Shown here piece by piece: positions 48,628 through 58,372 of a DNA stretch of 64,000 nucleotides (positions are counted from its first letter, which is position 1; each line of letters opens with the position of its first letter). The DNA comes from Sulfitobacter brevis (lineage in GTDB: Bacteria > Pseudomonadota > Alphaproteobacteria > Rhodobacterales > Rhodobacteraceae): positions 415,183-479,182 of the forward strand of contig NZ_FOMW01000001.1 in assembly GCF_900112755.1 (NCBI RefSeq), in the 5' to 3' direction. The notes beneath the pieces were generated by a model, which had not been told where the DNA came from, ran no database searches, and saw only the letters and a program-made list of their open reading frames with translations. Made by a program: the position numbers and the translations under genes.

Positions 48628-49353
48628 CTACAAAGCCGGGTCTGAAGCCACGCGCACCAGTCGTGTCATATCGCCAAGGTTCTCGCGTTGCTTGCCTTGC
48701 TCGTCAAAGTTCTCGGGGCGCAGCCATGCCTCATAGGCTTCTTTCAACGCAGGCCATTCGCTGTCAATCGCGGCAAACCATGCCGTATCGCGATTGCGCC
48801 CTTTTACCACAGTGGCTTGGCGGAACACCCCCTCATAGCTGAACCCCAGTCTTTGGGCGGCGCGGCGCGATGGCATATTCAGCGCGTCGCATTTCCACTC
48901 ATAGCGCCGGTATCCCGCTTCAAAAGCCCATTTCATCATCAGAAACATTGCCTCGGTCGCGGCACGGGTCCGCTGCAGCGCGGGGCTTAAGTTGATATGC
49001 CCGACCTCGATACTGCCCGCTGCAGGCTGGGTCCGAAGAAAGCTCGCCACCCCTTCCCACTGGTCGGCCTCAAGGTTACGCACCGCGTAGAAGAACGGAT
49101 CGGCCTGTCCGGCATTGTCGCGCACCCAGCGATGATATTGTGATGCCGACGAAAACGGACCGTAGGGCAGATAATCCCAAACCGTGTCCTCACCGGCATA
49201 CTGGCGATACAGCAACGCCGCATGGGCATCCGCGGACAACGGCTCCAGACAGGCGTAGCGCCCTTGCAAGGTTTCGCCTGACGGTACGGATGGCACCTGC
49301 CAGTTTTGAACGAGCGGCCCAACAGGGCGGCCAGGAGTGGTTTTATCAATCAT
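48628..49353 (-). CDS. GNAT family N-acetyltransferase (RimJ/RimL-like)
   Basis: 241 residues. The acetyltransferase core shows VGHINLSPALQRTRAATEAMFLM (acetyl-CoA-contact region) and the NMPSRRAAQRLGFSYEGVFR segment. This resembles the RimJ/RimL branch that acetylates protein N-termini or small molecules; target unknown. The start is set at MIDKTTPG (49353). Confidence 0.88.
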   Translation of the reverse strand: MIDKTTPGRPVGPLVQNWQVPSVPSGETLQGRYACLEPLSADAHAALLYRQYAGEDTVWDYLPYGPFSSASQYHRWVRDNAGQADPFFYAVRNLEADQWEGVASFLRTQPAAGSIEVGHINLSPALQRTRAATEAMFLMMKWAFEAGYRRYEWKCDALNMPSRRAAQRLGFSYEGVFRQATVVKGRNRDTAWFAAIDSEWPALKEAYEAWLRPENFDEQGKQRENLGDMTRLVRVASDPAL

Positions 49354-49419
49354 AAACGCTACGTTAGGCCGAAGCCGCAGGGCCGCCAAGCCTATAAGCG
49401 CAGGGTTAACAAATTGCAC

Positions 49420-49439
49420 AATGCCACCGAAGTGGCATT
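49420..49439. promoter_or_regulatory. Inverted repeat in the divergent region between GNAT and small pilin-like gene
   Basis: AATGCCAC-CGAA-GTGGCATT, perfect eight-base arms. It lies between two divergent starts and may be an operator. No regulator is identified. Confidence 0.45.
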
Positions 49440-49515
49440 ACGGCGACAAATCGGCGCCACAATCTCGAAGCACCATAATACCAATGAAACGCTGCGGCTG
49501 AGGAAGGAGCCTGTA

Positions 49516-49686
49516 ATGTCATTGCTTAAGATTTATCATTGGCTGCGCGCCAATCAAGGCACCATCGGCACCGACTGGTTTGTCCTGACCGCAGTGATTT
49601 TGGGAACCGCGATTGTGGTCCTTGCCTCGATACAGGCGGGGCCAAACGGATTGGCCTATAATGTCGCAACCTATTTCACCGGTTGA
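49516..49686 (+). CDS. Small Flp/pilin-like single-helix protein
   Basis: 56 residues with a strong AGGAAGGAG ribosome-binding site about 7 bases before ATG. A short basic N-terminus is followed by one hydrophobic helix (about 20-40, TDWFVLTAVILGTAIVVLAS) of the type seen in Flp pilins. There is no clear prepilin peptidase site and no tad genes nearby, so it may be a distant Flp relative or a small unrelated membrane protein. Confidence 0.7.
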   Translation: MSLLKIYHWLRANQGTIGTDWFVLTAVILGTAIVVLASIQAGPNGLAYNVATYFTG

Positions 49687-49706
49687 AACTGGGAAACGCC
49701 CGCTGG

Positions 49707-50879
49707 CTATAGCAATGCGTTAGGGTTGTCTCCCATTTCCAATCCCGGAAAGATGTCGCGCTCCAGTGTGGCCTGAGAAACGTCTGCCATGCCGTGCATG
49801 ATCCACGCCAGATAGGCCCGCACGTCGCGTGTCGGCATCAGATCTCGCCGATCATAGAGCGATGCTTCGTCCAATCCCGGCCACTTACCAAACATCTGCT
49901 GGCCTCGCACAGCGCCCCCCGCCATGATCATTACCCCGCCCGTGCCATGGTCGGTACCGCCGGTTCCGTTCTCCCGCGCAGTGCGGCCAAATTCAGTGAC
50001 AGCCACAACTGATGTTTTGCCCCAGACTTCCGGCCCAAGCTCTTCTTTCAAAGTCAAAACCGTCTCGCCCAATTCAACAAGGCTGCGGCTGATGTTGTTT
50101 TGCTGCGCACGATGCGTGTCCCAGCCATTTTGCGAAAATGCGGCTATTCGCGCATCGCCACGCAGCCGTTCTGCGGCAAAACGCGCAATATTGCGATGCG
50201 CACCCTTCAATCTCGGCGCCTTGGCACCTGCGGGACCATCGACCAACATTAATGCCTCGGACAGGGCTGCATGCAGGGCTGGATCATCTTCCATGATCAG
50301 CTCCGCCAAACGCACCGCCTGCGGGCTGATCTTTAATTTCGCATTTGGTGCCCAACTGGCCGAGGGCGCCGCCCCGTCCAGCACCCGCACGTCGCCGATG
50401 CCGATCGCATAGGCCGTCTCGGCGGTTACGCCCGGGACATGCTGCAACAGACGGTTCAACCAACCGTCCCGCGCATTCGTCATTTCAGTCGTCCCTGCTT
50501 CGAGAATATCCTGACCATCGAAATGGCTGCGCTTGTCGCGGTAGGGGGTCGACACCGCGTGGGCAAAGCCAAGCTCGCCATTCTGCCAAAGCGGCATCAA
50601 TGCCCCAAGGGCGGGATGCAGGGCGAAATAGCCATCCAAGGGCAGCGCAGGTGCAGCATCGTTCAGCTTGGGACGCAGTCCGGCAAAGGCAGGATCGCCT
50701 ACTGGCCGCACCACGTCGAGCCCATCCATACCGCCGCGCAAAATGATTACCACCAACCGCGTATCCCATGGGGCTGCCGCAAAGCTGACCGGCGTCAGCA
50801 ACGGGCTGGCGGCAAGTGAACACCCGATGAAACCGGCTCTGGCCAGAAAGCTGCGGCGGGTTTGAAGTCGCTGTGTCAT
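49707..50879 (-). CDS. DUF1501 domain protein (Tat-exported)
   Basis: 390 residues. The N-terminus MTQRLQTRRSFLARAGFIG is a twin-arginine signal. The body matches the DUF1501 family, related to sulfatases/alkaline phosphatase-like proteins: LRGGMDGLDVVRP and a TEFGRTARENGTGGTDHGTGG segment near residue 300 that could bind metal. Function is not established. It lies 11 bases after its DUF1800 partner. Confidence 0.9.
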   Translation of the reverse strand: MTQRLQTRRSFLARAGFIGCSLAASPLLTPVSFAAAPWDTRLVVIILRGGMDGLDVVRPVGDPAFAGLRPKLNDAAPALPLDGYFALHPALGALMPLWQNGELGFAHAVSTPYRDKRSHFDGQDILEAGTTEMTNARDGWLNRLLQHVPGVTAETAYAIGIGDVRVLDGAAPSASWAPNAKLKISPQAVRLAELIMEDDPALHAALSEALMLVDGPAGAKAPRLKGAHRNIARFAAERLRGDARIAAFSQNGWDTHRAQQNNISRSLVELGETVLTLKEELGPEVWGKTSVVAVTEFGRTARENGTGGTDHGTGGVMIMAGGAVRGQQMFGKWPGLDEASLYDRRDLMPTRDVRAYLAWIMHGMADVSQATLERDIFPGLEMGDNPNALL

Positions 50880-50890
50880 GGTCTCGGTTC

Positions 50891-52276
50891 CTATCGACGC
50901 AAGAAGGCAGGCGATGTCAGAATAAGCCCGACCCCCTCGGCTCGCGTTTCGGCAGCAGATGCCGCAAAGGCGACCCGTTTCGGCACAGTTGCGCCCAAGG
51001 CATGATGCGCAAATTCCCGTGGGTCCGGCATGATGTCAAGCAGCCGCTTGGGCGTTGAGAACGCCCATTGTAGTCGCGCGGCAATACCTTGCGGCGATAT
51101 CCAGACCGCATCGGCCTCCTCCCACCCATCGGGGCCTGCGGGGCTCTGCCAAGGCTGGCCCATCAAATTCAGCGGGGTGAAAAATAGCTGGCGGGTCTTC
51201 TTCAAATCCAAACTCGCAAAGGCCGATGCAGGCACATCCAACGCGCGCATTGCGCTTGATATGAACTCTTCGGGCGGGCGCATGTTGACCGCTGGCACTT
51301 GCCACGCGAGCGGGTGCTCCAACATTGCGCTGTAGGTCGCCATCAGGTCACCGCCCGACTTTGTGTAGGCCGCTTGCATATGCGCCACCACACCGTCAGG
51401 AGGCGTATCGGCGATGAAATGAACTGCGAGTTTTCGAGCGATATGCGCGGCGGTATCGGGGTGCAACGCCAGATCTTGCAGCACCTCAAAAATCGAATCC
51501 ATCTTGGCTTTCGGCCCGTATTTTTTGCCGAGAACTGTCTCCGCACCCGGCTCAGCAAGCTTTTCTTTAAACCGAAATCGCTGGTCGCTTCCACGCGACA
51601 TGCCGGTAAAAAGTTCGGCCAATTCGCGCACGTCGGTTTGGCCGTATCCACCGCCGACCCCCAAAGTGTGCAGCTCCAGCGCTTCCCGCGCGAGGTTTTC
51701 ATTCAGGCCGCGCGCTTTGGCATTCTCGCGCTTTGCAAAAATGCTGTTCGGCCCGACAGAGACTTCTTGGTCGAGATACTGCAACATTATCGGATGGGTC
51801 AGACAAGCCGATAAAAGCTCCGCGAAGGTGCCGCCCACATGGGGCCTAACTGCATCCTCAATATAGCCGGAGGTACCGAACCGCAGCAGCGACCCTTTGC
51901 CCTGCGCGGTGAAATGATCGGCCCAGAAAGCCACCAGCCGCTCGCGGAAATTCTGCTGTCCGTGAATTCTGCGCAGGTGGGTCGCGGCAAACCATTTTGT
52001 GTTCACAAAAGCCGTCTCGTCCCTGAGTGCGTTGGCTTTCTCTCGAGATTTCTCGCCTTCGGAGGTCTCAGGATTTTGCCGCGCGTGTTTGGCAAACCGG
52101 TTGTAGACCATGGTCGTGGCTGCCAATGCGTCATACCCCGCGATTGGAAAATCAGATGCCCCTTGATCAGGTGAAGACACAGCCTGCAGCATCGTATCGA
52201 TCGACCGGACAGGCGGCAACCTGGGCGATAACCCATACCCAAACCGGATTTCTGCCAACTCTGGTTTAAACGACAT
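50891..52276 (-). CDS. DUF1800 domain protein
   Basis: 461 residues, beginning MSFKPELAEIRFGYG. The family marks RLVAFWADHFT, NENLAREALELHTLGVGGGYGQTDV and a RKLAVHFIADTPPDG block are visible. DUF1800 is usually found next to DUF1501, with unknown function in the envelope. No clear signal peptide is seen. The start at 52276 is favoured; an open frame runs 36 bases further. Confidence 0.9.
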   Translation of the reverse strand: MSFKPELAEIRFGYGLSPRLPPVRSIDTMLQAVSSPDQGASDFPIAGYDALAATTMVYNRFAKHARQNPETSEGEKSREKANALRDETAFVNTKWFAATHLRRIHGQQNFRERLVAFWADHFTAQGKGSLLRFGTSGYIEDAVRPHVGGTFAELLSACLTHPIMLQYLDQEVSVGPNSIFAKRENAKARGLNENLAREALELHTLGVGGGYGQTDVRELAELFTGMSRGSDQRFRFKEKLAEPGAETVLGKKYGPKAKMDSIFEVLQDLALHPDTAAHIARKLAVHFIADTPPDGVVAHMQAAYTKSGGDLMATYSAMLEHPLAWQVPAVNMRPPEEFISSAMRALDVPASAFASLDLKKTRQLFFTPLNLMGQPWQSPAGPDGWEEADAVWISPQGIAARLQWAFSTPKRLLDIMPDPREFAHHALGATVPKRVAFAASAAETRAEGVGLILTSPAFLRR

Positions 52277-52463
52277 AGCGACCTCTCGCACATTGCGCGC
52301 TGATGGGGACAACCTAACACTTATATAGGAGGACGCATGCTATTTGGCCCAATTGCGCTACAACTTGATGATGCCTCAGCGACAATCAGCCGGAGGCTTT
52401 CCAAGAACCTGCTGCGCTCCGCAGACGTTTACCCCTGATTAGCAGACAAAAAGGATAGCCCGA

Positions 52464-52940
52464 ATGCCCTCAATCTACGAAGCGATCAAAGCCGACCATG
52501 ACGAGCATCGGAAGTTGCTAGACAGTATCGCCCAGACCAGCGGCGACAGCGCGGAGCGGCGTGACGGTTGGGACAGTTTCTACCATGACGTAAAGTCACA
52601 CGCCGCCGCCGAAGAAGAAACATTCTACTCCAAGCTTATTTCGGAGACATGGGGTCAAGACGCCGCACGGCATTCTGTGCATGAGCATCAGCAGATGGAC
52701 GATATCCTCGAAGAGTTACACGAGATGGATATGTCGTCGTCCGGTTGGCTCACACGGTTTAAGACGCTTAAAGAAGAATATGAGCATCACATGGACGAGG
52801 AAGTGAACGAAGTCTTTGAACGCGCCAGGGAGGTTATCGGCGCAGAGGACAACGATGCTTTCGGCGCCCGTTTTGAAGCACGCAAGAAAGAAGAGCGCAC
52901 CTTGATCGATGCCAAGCGCGAAGACAGTCTGGAAGACTGA
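52464..52940 (+). CDS. Hemerythrin HHE-domain protein
   Basis: 158 residues with the pattern of iron-binding His/Glu: ADHDEHRKLL (about 12), HAAAEEETFYSKL (about 44), HSVHEHQQMDD (about 70), YEHHMDEEVNEVF (about 107). Such proteins bind oxygen or act in oxidative and nitrosative stress; the role here is unknown. A strong terminator follows. Confidence 0.92.
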   Translation: MPSIYEAIKADHDEHRKLLDSIAQTSGDSAERRDGWDSFYHDVKSHAAAEEETFYSKLISETWGQDAARHSVHEHQQMDDILEELHEMDMSSSGWLTRFKTLKEEYEHHMDEEVNEVFERAREVIGAEDNDAFGARFEARKKEERTLIDAKREDSLED

Positions 52941-52979
52941 TCCCGCCTGCGCACCTTGGTAGCTGGAAATGCAAAAGGT

Positions 52980-53011
52980 CCCGCTTGGATTGCCAAGCGG
53001 GGCTTTTTTTT
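52980..53011 (+). terminator. Rho-independent terminator after the hemerythrin gene
   Basis: CCCGCTTGG (52980-52988) / CCAAGCGGG (52993-53001), then GC and eight T. It may also serve the convergent aspS. Confidence 0.9.
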
Positions 53012-53027
53012 AGCGTGATGGGACGGC

Positions 53028-54806
53028 TTAATCTTGCGGGATAACCCGCAGTCCCAATTCCATTAACTGGTCCGGCGCGGGCTCGCTTGGTGCGTTCATC
53101 ATCAGATCTTCGGCGCGCTGGTTCATCGGGAACAAGATTACTTCGCGAATGTTCGCCTCATCCGCCAACAGCATCACGATCCGGTCGATCCCTGCGGCGC
53201 AACCGCCGTGGGGGGGGGCGCCATACTGGAAGGCATTTACCATACCGCCGAACCGCTTGCGCACTTCGGTTTCGTCATAGCCGGCAATTTCAAAGGCCTT
53301 GAACATGATCTCGGGCTTATGGTTCCGGATCGCGCCAGAGACCAGCTCGTAGCCGTTGCAGGCAAGGTCATACTGGTAGCCGAGCACCTGCAAAGGATCG
53401 CCCTGAAGCGCCTCCATCCCGCCCTGCGGCATGGAGAAAGGGTTGTGCTCAAAGTCGATCTTGCCGGTCTCTTCGTCTTTTTCATAGATCGGGAAATCGA
53501 CGATCCATGCAAAGGCAAAACGGTCCTTGTCAGTCAGGCCCAACTCTTCGCCGATGACGTTGCGCGCACGTCCCGCGACCGATTCAAACGCCTTTGGTTT
53601 GCCGCCCAAGAAGAACGCCGCATCGCCGACACCAAGGCCAAGCTGCTGGCGGATCGCCTCGGTACGCTCGGGCCCGATGTTCTTGGCAAGTGGACCCGCG
53701 GCTTCCATCCCTTCGCCCTGATCGCGCCAGAAGATATAGCCCATGCCGGGCAGTCCTTCTTTTTGCGCGAAGGCGTTCATACGGTCACAGAATTTACGGC
53801 TACCACCAGTCGGGGCCGGAATAGCGCGGATCTCGGTGCTTTCCTGCTCCAGCAGCTTTGCAAATATTGCAAAGCCGGAGCCTGCGAAATGCTCGCTGAC
53901 AACCTGCATCTTGATCGGATTGCGCAGGTCGGGCTTGTCCGAGCCATACCAAAGTGCCGCATCCTTGTAGGAAATCTGCGGCCAGACATCATCGACCTTA
54001 CGACCGCCGCCGAACTTCTCGAAAATACCGCCGAGCACCGGCTGGATGGTGTCAAACACGTCCTGCTGGGTGACAAAGGACATCTCAAGGTCGAGCTGGT
54101 AAAAATCGGTCGGCGACCGGTCGGCGCGCGGGTCTTCGTCGCGGAAGCAGGGCGCAATCTGGAAGTATTTATCGAAACCCGAAACCATCAGCAGCTGTTT
54201 GAACTGCTGTGGCGCCTGCGGCAGGGCGTAAAACTTGCCAGGGTGTAGACGTGATGGCACGAGGAAGTCCCGCGCGCCTTCAGGCGAGCTTGCGGTGATG
54301 ATGGGCGTCTGGAATTCGCGGAACTTTTGATCCCACATGCGCTTGCGGATCGAAGCGACCACGTCAGAGCGCAGCATCATGTTGTTCTGCATCTTCTCAC
54401 GGCGCAAATCGAGATAGCGATACCGCAGGCGGGTCTCTTCTGGGTATTCCTGCTCGCCAAACACCTGCAACGGCAGATCGCCGTTTACCGCGCCCAACAC
54501 TTCCATATCCTTGATATAGACCTCGACCTCACCCGTCGGCAGCTTGGGGTTCACCAGCGCGGCATCGCGTGCCTTCACCACACCGTCGATACGGATACAC
54601 CATTCCGAGCGCAGCTTCTCGACCTGATCAAACACGGGGCTATCGCTGTCGCAGATCAGCTGGGTCAGACCGTAGTGATCCCGCAGATCGATGAAGAGCA
54701 CCCCGCCATGGTCGCGCACTCGGTGCACCCAGCCTGACAGGCGAACCGTCTCTCCGACATCGGCGAGGTTCAGTTCTGCGCAATTTTTACTACGATATGC
54801 GTGCAT
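53028..54806 (-). CDS. aspS: Aspartyl-tRNA synthetase
   Basis: 592 residues, bacterial-type class II synthetase. OB-fold anticodon domain ([23 protein letters not shown]), then motif 2 and the bacterial GAD insertion, and motif 3 in [18 protein letters not shown] near the C-terminus. Interestingly the APPHGG codons hold a nine-C tract (53210-53218) that stays in frame. Start at [12 protein letters not shown] (54806). Confidence 0.97.
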   Translation of the reverse strand: MHAYRSKNCAELNLADVGETVRLSGWVHRVRDHGGVLFIDLRDHYGLTQLICDSDSPVFDQVEKLRSEWCIRIDGVVKARDAALVNPKLPTGEVEVYIKDMEVLGAVNGDLPLQVFGEQEYPEETRLRYRYLDLRREKMQNNMMLRSDVVASIRKRMWDQKFREFQTPIITASSPEGARDFLVPSRLHPGKFYALPQAPQQFKQLLMVSGFDKYFQIAPCFRDEDPRADRSPTDFYQLDLEMSFVTQQDVFDTIQPVLGGIFEKFGGGRKVDDVWPQISYKDAALWYGSDKPDLRNPIKMQVVSEHFAGSGFAIFAKLLEQESTEIRAIPAPTGGSRKFCDRMNAFAQKEGLPGMGYIFWRDQGEGMEAAGPLAKNIGPERTEAIRQQLGLGVGDAAFFLGGKPKAFESVAGRARNVIGEELGLTDKDRFAFAWIVDFPIYEKDEETGKIDFEHNPFSMPQGGMEALQGDPLQVLGYQYDLACNGYELVSGAIRNHKPEIMFKAFEIAGYDETEVRKRFGGMVNAFQYGAPPHGGCAAGIDRIVMLLADEANIREVILFPMNQRAEDLMMNAPSEPAPDQLMELGLRVIPQD

Positions 54807-54842
54807 GGCGGGTCCCTTTCGGTGGGCATAAACTTTCGCGCA

Positions 54843-54871
54843 GGTACACCGACTGGGGGTCCAGAAGTCAA
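54843..54871 (-). promoter_or_regulatory. Candidate promoter for aspS
   Basis: Minus-strand TTGACT (54866-54871), 17-base spacer, then TGTACC (54843-54848). About 40 bases before the aspS start. The -10 is weak. Confidence 0.45.
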
Positions 54872-54966
54872 GAGTGCAACCCTTCAAATTCGGGTCGTAG
54901 GCCCCCACTTTGGCCCAATAGCACGAAGGTTTTTGGTCCCGTGGCGCCCAATCGATGATCGCTCAT

Positions 54967-54998
54967 GAAAAACGCCTGCCGGAGATATCCGACAGGCG
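54967..54998 (-). terminator. Rho-independent terminator after rplP
   Basis: Stem CGCCTGCCGG (54973-54982) / CCGACAGGCG (54989-54998) with one G-U pair, then TTTTT on the minus strand. It closes the rplB-rplP unit and shows that the transcript really ends here rather than continuing to rpmC. Confidence 0.85.
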
Positions 54999-55040
54999 CT
55001 TGAAATTTTATTGGACCCGACCGAACGGGGCCAACTATTT

Positions 55041-55454
55041 TTACCAGTCTTCGCGTACAACGACTCGTGTTTTGATTGGCAGCTTCATCGCCGCCAGACG
55101 CAGGGCTTCGCGGGCGACATCTTCGCCCACACCGTCGAGTTCAAACATCACGCGGCCTGGTTTGACCTTGCAAGCCCAGAAGTCGACGGAACCCTTACCC
55201 TTACCCATACGCACTTCGACGGGCTTGGAGGTTACCGGTACATCCGGGAAAATACGGATCCAGACACGGCCCTGACGCTTCATGTGGCGCGTCATGGCAC
55301 GTCGGGCTGCTTCGATCTGACGCGCTGTAACCCGCTCGGGCTCCAGTGCCTTCAGACCGAATGTCCCGAAGTTCAGATCCGAACCGCCTTTCGCCAGACC
55401 CTTAATGGATCCTTTGAACTGCTTGCGGAATTTCGTCCGTTTTGGCTGTAGCAT
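55041..55454 (-). CDS. rplP: 50S ribosomal protein L16
   Basis: 137 residues: [40 protein letters not shown] and [17 protein letters not shown]. Contacts the peptidyl transferase region. In most bacteria rpmC follows directly; here a terminator does. Confidence 0.98.
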   Translation of the reverse strand: MLQPKRTKFRKQFKGSIKGLAKGGSDLNFGTFGLKALEPERVTARQIEAARRAMTRHMKRQGRVWIRIFPDVPVTSKPVEVRMGKGKGSVDFWACKVKPGRVMFELDGVGEDVAREALRLAAMKLPIKTRVVVREDW

Positions 55455-55467
55455 CTATTCTCTCCCC

Positions 55468-56175
55468 TCAGCGACGACCGCCAGCACCACGTGGTGCCGG
55501 ACCGTCCTGGAGTTCCTGTGCTTTCCGATCCCGAGCGGCTGGATCATGTTCCATGATCTCGCCTTTGAAGATCCACGTCTTGATGCCGATGATGCCATAG
55601 GCGGTCATCGCTTCAACATGTGCATAGTCAATATCGGCACGCAAAGTGTGCAACGGCACGCGACCTTCGCGGTACCATTCGGTACGCGCGATTTCCGCGC
55701 CACCCAGACGACCCGCAAGGTTCACACGGATGCCCAAGGCCCCCATGCGCATGGCGTTTTGCACAGCACGCTTCATGGCGCGACGGAAAGAGACCCGACG
55801 TTCCAGCTGCTGAGCAATGCTTTCGCCAACCAATGCGGCGTCCAGTTCGGGCTTGCGCACTTCAACGATGTTGAGGTGCAGCTCGGACTTGGTCATCTTG
55901 GCGATTTTCTGGCGCAGACCTTCGATGTCTGCACCCTTCTTGCCAATGATTACACCAGGACGTGCTGTGTGGATTGTGACGCGGCACTTTTTGTGCGGAC
56001 GCTCGATGATCACACGGGCAATACCTGCCTGCGCGCATTCTTTCTTGATGAAGGCACGGATGGCGAGATCTTCAAGCAGAAGATCACCATAATCCTTCGT
56101 GTCGGCATACCAACGGCTATCCCACGTGCGGTTAACCTGCAGGCGCATGCCGATCGGATTTACTTTGTTACCCAT
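55468..56175 (-). CDS. rpsC: 30S ribosomal protein S3
   Basis: 235 residues with the KH domain ([18 protein letters not shown]) and [25 protein letters not shown]-terminal tail rich in Arg/Gly. Overlaps the rplV stop by one base. Confidence 0.98.
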   Translation of the reverse strand: MGNKVNPIGMRLQVNRTWDSRWYADTKDYGDLLLEDLAIRAFIKKECAQAGIARVIIERPHKKCRVTIHTARPGVIIGKKGADIEGLRQKIAKMTKSELHLNIVEVRKPELDAALVGESIAQQLERRVSFRRAMKRAVQNAMRMGALGIRVNLAGRLGGAEIARTEWYREGRVPLHTLRADIDYAHVEAMTAYGIIGIKTWIFKGEIMEHDPAARDRKAQELQDGPAPRGAGGRR

Positions 56176-56555
56176 CAGGCTTGCTCCTCAACTTGGCGCA
56201 CGAGAATCGTGATTTCCGAAAACGGCTTGACGATCTTGCCGAAACGGCCACGTGCCCGTGGGCGACCGCGCTTCATGATCAGGTTCTTGCCGACATATGC
56301 TTCGGCCACAACCAGTTCATCCACGTCGAGGTTGTGGTTGTTCTCGGCGTTCGCAATTGCGGACTGAAGACACTTCTTCACATCTGCTGCGATCCGCTTT
56401 TTCGAGAAGGTCAGGTCCGTCAGGGCCTTGTCTACCTTCTTGCCACGGATCAACGCGGCGACGAGGTTCAGTTTCTGCGGGCTGGTACGCAGCATGCGCA
56501 GCTTGGCGCGGGCTTCGTTGTCTGCCACGCGGCGGGGATTTTTATCCTTGCTCAT
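56175..56555 (-). CDS. rplV: 50S ribosomal protein L22
   Basis: 126 residues: [20 protein letters not shown] near the start and [20 protein letters not shown] in the loop lining the exit tunnel. Three bases after rpsS. Confidence 0.98.
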   Translation of the reverse strand: MSKDKNPRRVADNEARAKLRMLRTSPQKLNLVAALIRGKKVDKALTDLTFSKKRIAADVKKCLQSAIANAENNHNLDVDELVVAEAYVGKNLIMKRGRPRARGRFGKIVKPFSEITILVRQVEEQA

Positions 56556-56558
56556 GGC

Positions 56559-56837
56559 TTACTTCCGCTTCGCTTTTTTGTCGGCTGAGTGGCCATAATA
56601 GGTGCGTGTTGGCGAATACTCACCAAACTTCTGACCGATCATGTCTTCGCTGACGTTTACAGGGATGTGCTTGTGGCCGTTATAGACGCCAAACGTCAAA
56701 CCAACAAACTGCGGGAGAATTGTCGAGCGGCGCGACCAGATCTTGATCACTTCGCTACGGCCGCTCTCACGCGACGCTTCTGCCTTCTTGAGGACATACG
56801 AGTCGACAAAAGGGCCTTTCCATACTGAACGAGCCAT
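56559..56837 (-). CDS. rpsS: 30S ribosomal protein S19
   Basis: 92 residues: [41 protein letters not shown], and the closing [20 protein letters not shown]. Binds 16S rRNA with S13. Three bases after rplB. Confidence 0.98.
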   Translation of the reverse strand: MARSVWKGPFVDSYVLKKAEASRESGRSEVIKIWSRRSTILPQFVGLTFGVYNGHKHIPVNVSEDMIGQKFGEYSPTRTYYGHSADKKAKRK

Positions 56838-56840
56838 TAA

Positions 56841-57683
56841 TTAACGCCCCTTCTTCTTGGCGTGCCGCGAGCGGATGATCAGCTTGCTTGACGCTTTGTT
56901 CTTGTTGCGTGTCTTGGCACCCTTGGTCGGCTTACCCCAAGGAGTAACAGGGTGACGACCACCAGAGGTCCGGCCTTCACCACCACCATGCGGGTGGTCG
57001 ATCGGGTTCATCACGACACCACGTACCGAAGGACGGATGCCCTTGTGGCGCATGCGGCCCGCTTTACCGAAGTTCTGGTTCGAATTGTCGGGGTTGGACA
57101 CGGCACCAACGGTGGCCATGCATTCCTGACGCACGAGGCGCAGTTCACCCGAGCTGAGACGGATCTGGGCGTAACCGCCATCACGACCTACGAACTGGGC
57201 ATAGGTGCCCGCCGCACGTGCGATCTGACCGCCCTTACCAGGCTTCATCTCGATGTTGTGGATGATCGTACCGATCGGCATGCCCGAGAACGGCATTGCG
57301 TTACCCGGCTTGATGTCGACCTTGGCGCCAGCGATAACTTTGTCGCCGACTGCAATACGCTGCGGCGCGAGGATATAAGCCTGCTCGCCATCTTCGTACT
57401 GGATCAATGCGATAAACGCGGTCCGGTTAGGGTCATATTCGATCCGTGCTACAACAGCGGACATGTCCAGCTTGTTGCGGCGGAAATCGACGATACGGTA
57501 AAGGCGCTTTGCCCCACCGCCAGTGCGACGCATTGTGATCCGTCCGGTGTTGTTCCGTCCGCCAGATTTGGTCAAACCCTGTGTGAGGGCTTTAACCGGG
57601 CGGCCTTTCCAAAGCTCCGAACGGTCGATCAGTACCAGCCCACGCTGGCCCGGCGTCGTCGGTTTATACGACTTTAGTGCCAT
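56841..57683 (-). CDS. rplB: 50S ribosomal protein L2
   Basis: 280 residues from [17 protein letters not shown], with [28 protein letters not shown] segments and [21 protein letters not shown]. Central to peptidyl transferase. The 392 bases between it and rplW hold a terminator, a promoter and an attenuator-like hairpin, so it begins its own unit. Confidence 0.98.
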   Translation of the reverse strand: MALKSYKPTTPGQRGLVLIDRSELWKGRPVKALTQGLTKSGGRNNTGRITMRRTGGGAKRLYRIVDFRRNKLDMSAVVARIEYDPNRTAFIALIQYEDGEQAYILAPQRIAVGDKVIAGAKVDIKPGNAMPFSGMPIGTIIHNIEMKPGKGGQIARAAGTYAQFVGRDGGYAQIRLSSGELRLVRQECMATVGAVSNPDNSNQNFGKAGRMRHKGIRPSVRGVVMNPIDHPHGGGEGRTSGGRHPVTPWGKPTKGAKTRNKNKASSKLIIRSRHAKKKGR

Positions 57684-57800
57684 GTTGTCTGTCTTCCGTT
57701 TGCTTGTCAGGCGGGTTGCCCCGCCTATGGTTATAGGCCCCCGTAGGTGCCCGATTGGATGCTCATGCGGCGAAAACCATTCCCCGAGCAAGAACAACAA

Positions 57801-57826
57801 CGAAGCCCCGGACGAATCCGGGGCTT
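57801..57826 (-). other. Attenuator-like hairpin in the rplB leader
   Basis: A perfect ten-base stem AAGCCCCGGA (57803-57812) / TCCGGGGCTT (57817-57826) with a four-base loop, followed on the minus strand by CGTTGTTGTTCTT. It lies directly downstream of the candidate rplB promoter, within the first 30 transcribed bases. Confidence 0.6.
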
Positions 57827-57838
57827 TGCCGATGGGGT

Positions 57839-57867
57839 CGTTTAGGGGAGGATCGCGGGAGCGTCAA
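57839..57867 (-). promoter_or_regulatory. Candidate promoter for rplB-rplP
   Basis: Minus-strand TTGACG (57862-57867), 17 bases, then TAAACG (57839-57844). Good -35 and fair -10. It lies after the rplW terminator and about 155 bases before rplB. Confidence 0.6.
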
Positions 57868-57971
57868 GGGTGCCACCGACAATACTCACGCACCCGCCCC
57901 ATATGGACCGACAACGCAAGTCTCCCGTGAGCCGGAACACGCTACCGCGCCCCTGCCCCGCCCCTATTCTT

Positions 57972-57987
57972 GACCCAAAATATCCCG
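57972..57987. repeat. 16-base motif, copy 2 (gacccaaaatatcccg)
   Basis: Identical to 15046-15061, in the same orientation and again just beyond a ribosomal-protein terminator (that of rplW, 35 bases away). See copy 1. Confidence 0.6.
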
Positions 57988-58021
57988 GGGGTTTGACGGC
58001 AGCTTCCCCGATTGGCACAAC

Positions 58022-58053
58022 GCAAAAGGCCCCCCGCTTTCGCGGAGGGCCTT
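58022..58053 (-). terminator. Terminator after rplW
   Basis: A twelve-position GC-rich stem (58026-58037 / 58042-58053, one G-U on RNA), then TTTTG on the minus strand. It separates rpsJ-rplC-rplD-rplW from rplB. Confidence 0.8.
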
Positions 58054-58075
58054 TCAGATGTTTTCAACGCAGACC

Positions 58076-58372
58076 TTACAGGCCGGTTGATACGTCGATG
58101 GTGTTACCCTCTTCGAGCGTAACGTAGGCTTTCTTGACGTCTTTCCGCTTGCCCATCTGGCCGCGGAACCGCTTGACCTTGCCTTTGGTGATGGTCGTGT
58201 TCACGGCCTTCACCTTGACACCAAAGAGAGCTTCAACAGCTTCTTTGATCATCGGCTTGTTGCTTTCAATCGCCACTTCGAAAACAACCGCGTTGGCTTC
58301 AGAAGCCATGGTCGCTTTTTCGGTGATGATCGGCTTGCGGATCACGTCGTAGTGGTTGGCTTTGGCGCTCAT
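58076..58372 (-). CDS. rplW: 50S ribosomal protein L23
   Basis: 98 residues: [22 protein letters not shown] near the start and [21 protein letters not shown]. The docking site for SRP and trigger factor at the tunnel exit. Overlaps rplD by four bases. Confidence 0.97.
   Translation of the reverse strand: MSAKANHYDVIRKPIITEKATMASEANAVVFEVAIESNKPMIKEAVEALFGVKVKAVNTTITKGKVKRFRGQMGKRKDVKKAYVTLEEGNTIDVSTGL

Noticed and set aside
53210..53218. Nine-C tract inside aspS as a second phase-variable site
   Set aside because: The tract encodes the conserved APPHGG region in the correct frame of an essential gene, so it is not at a frame break and is useful mainly as a control for tract counting.
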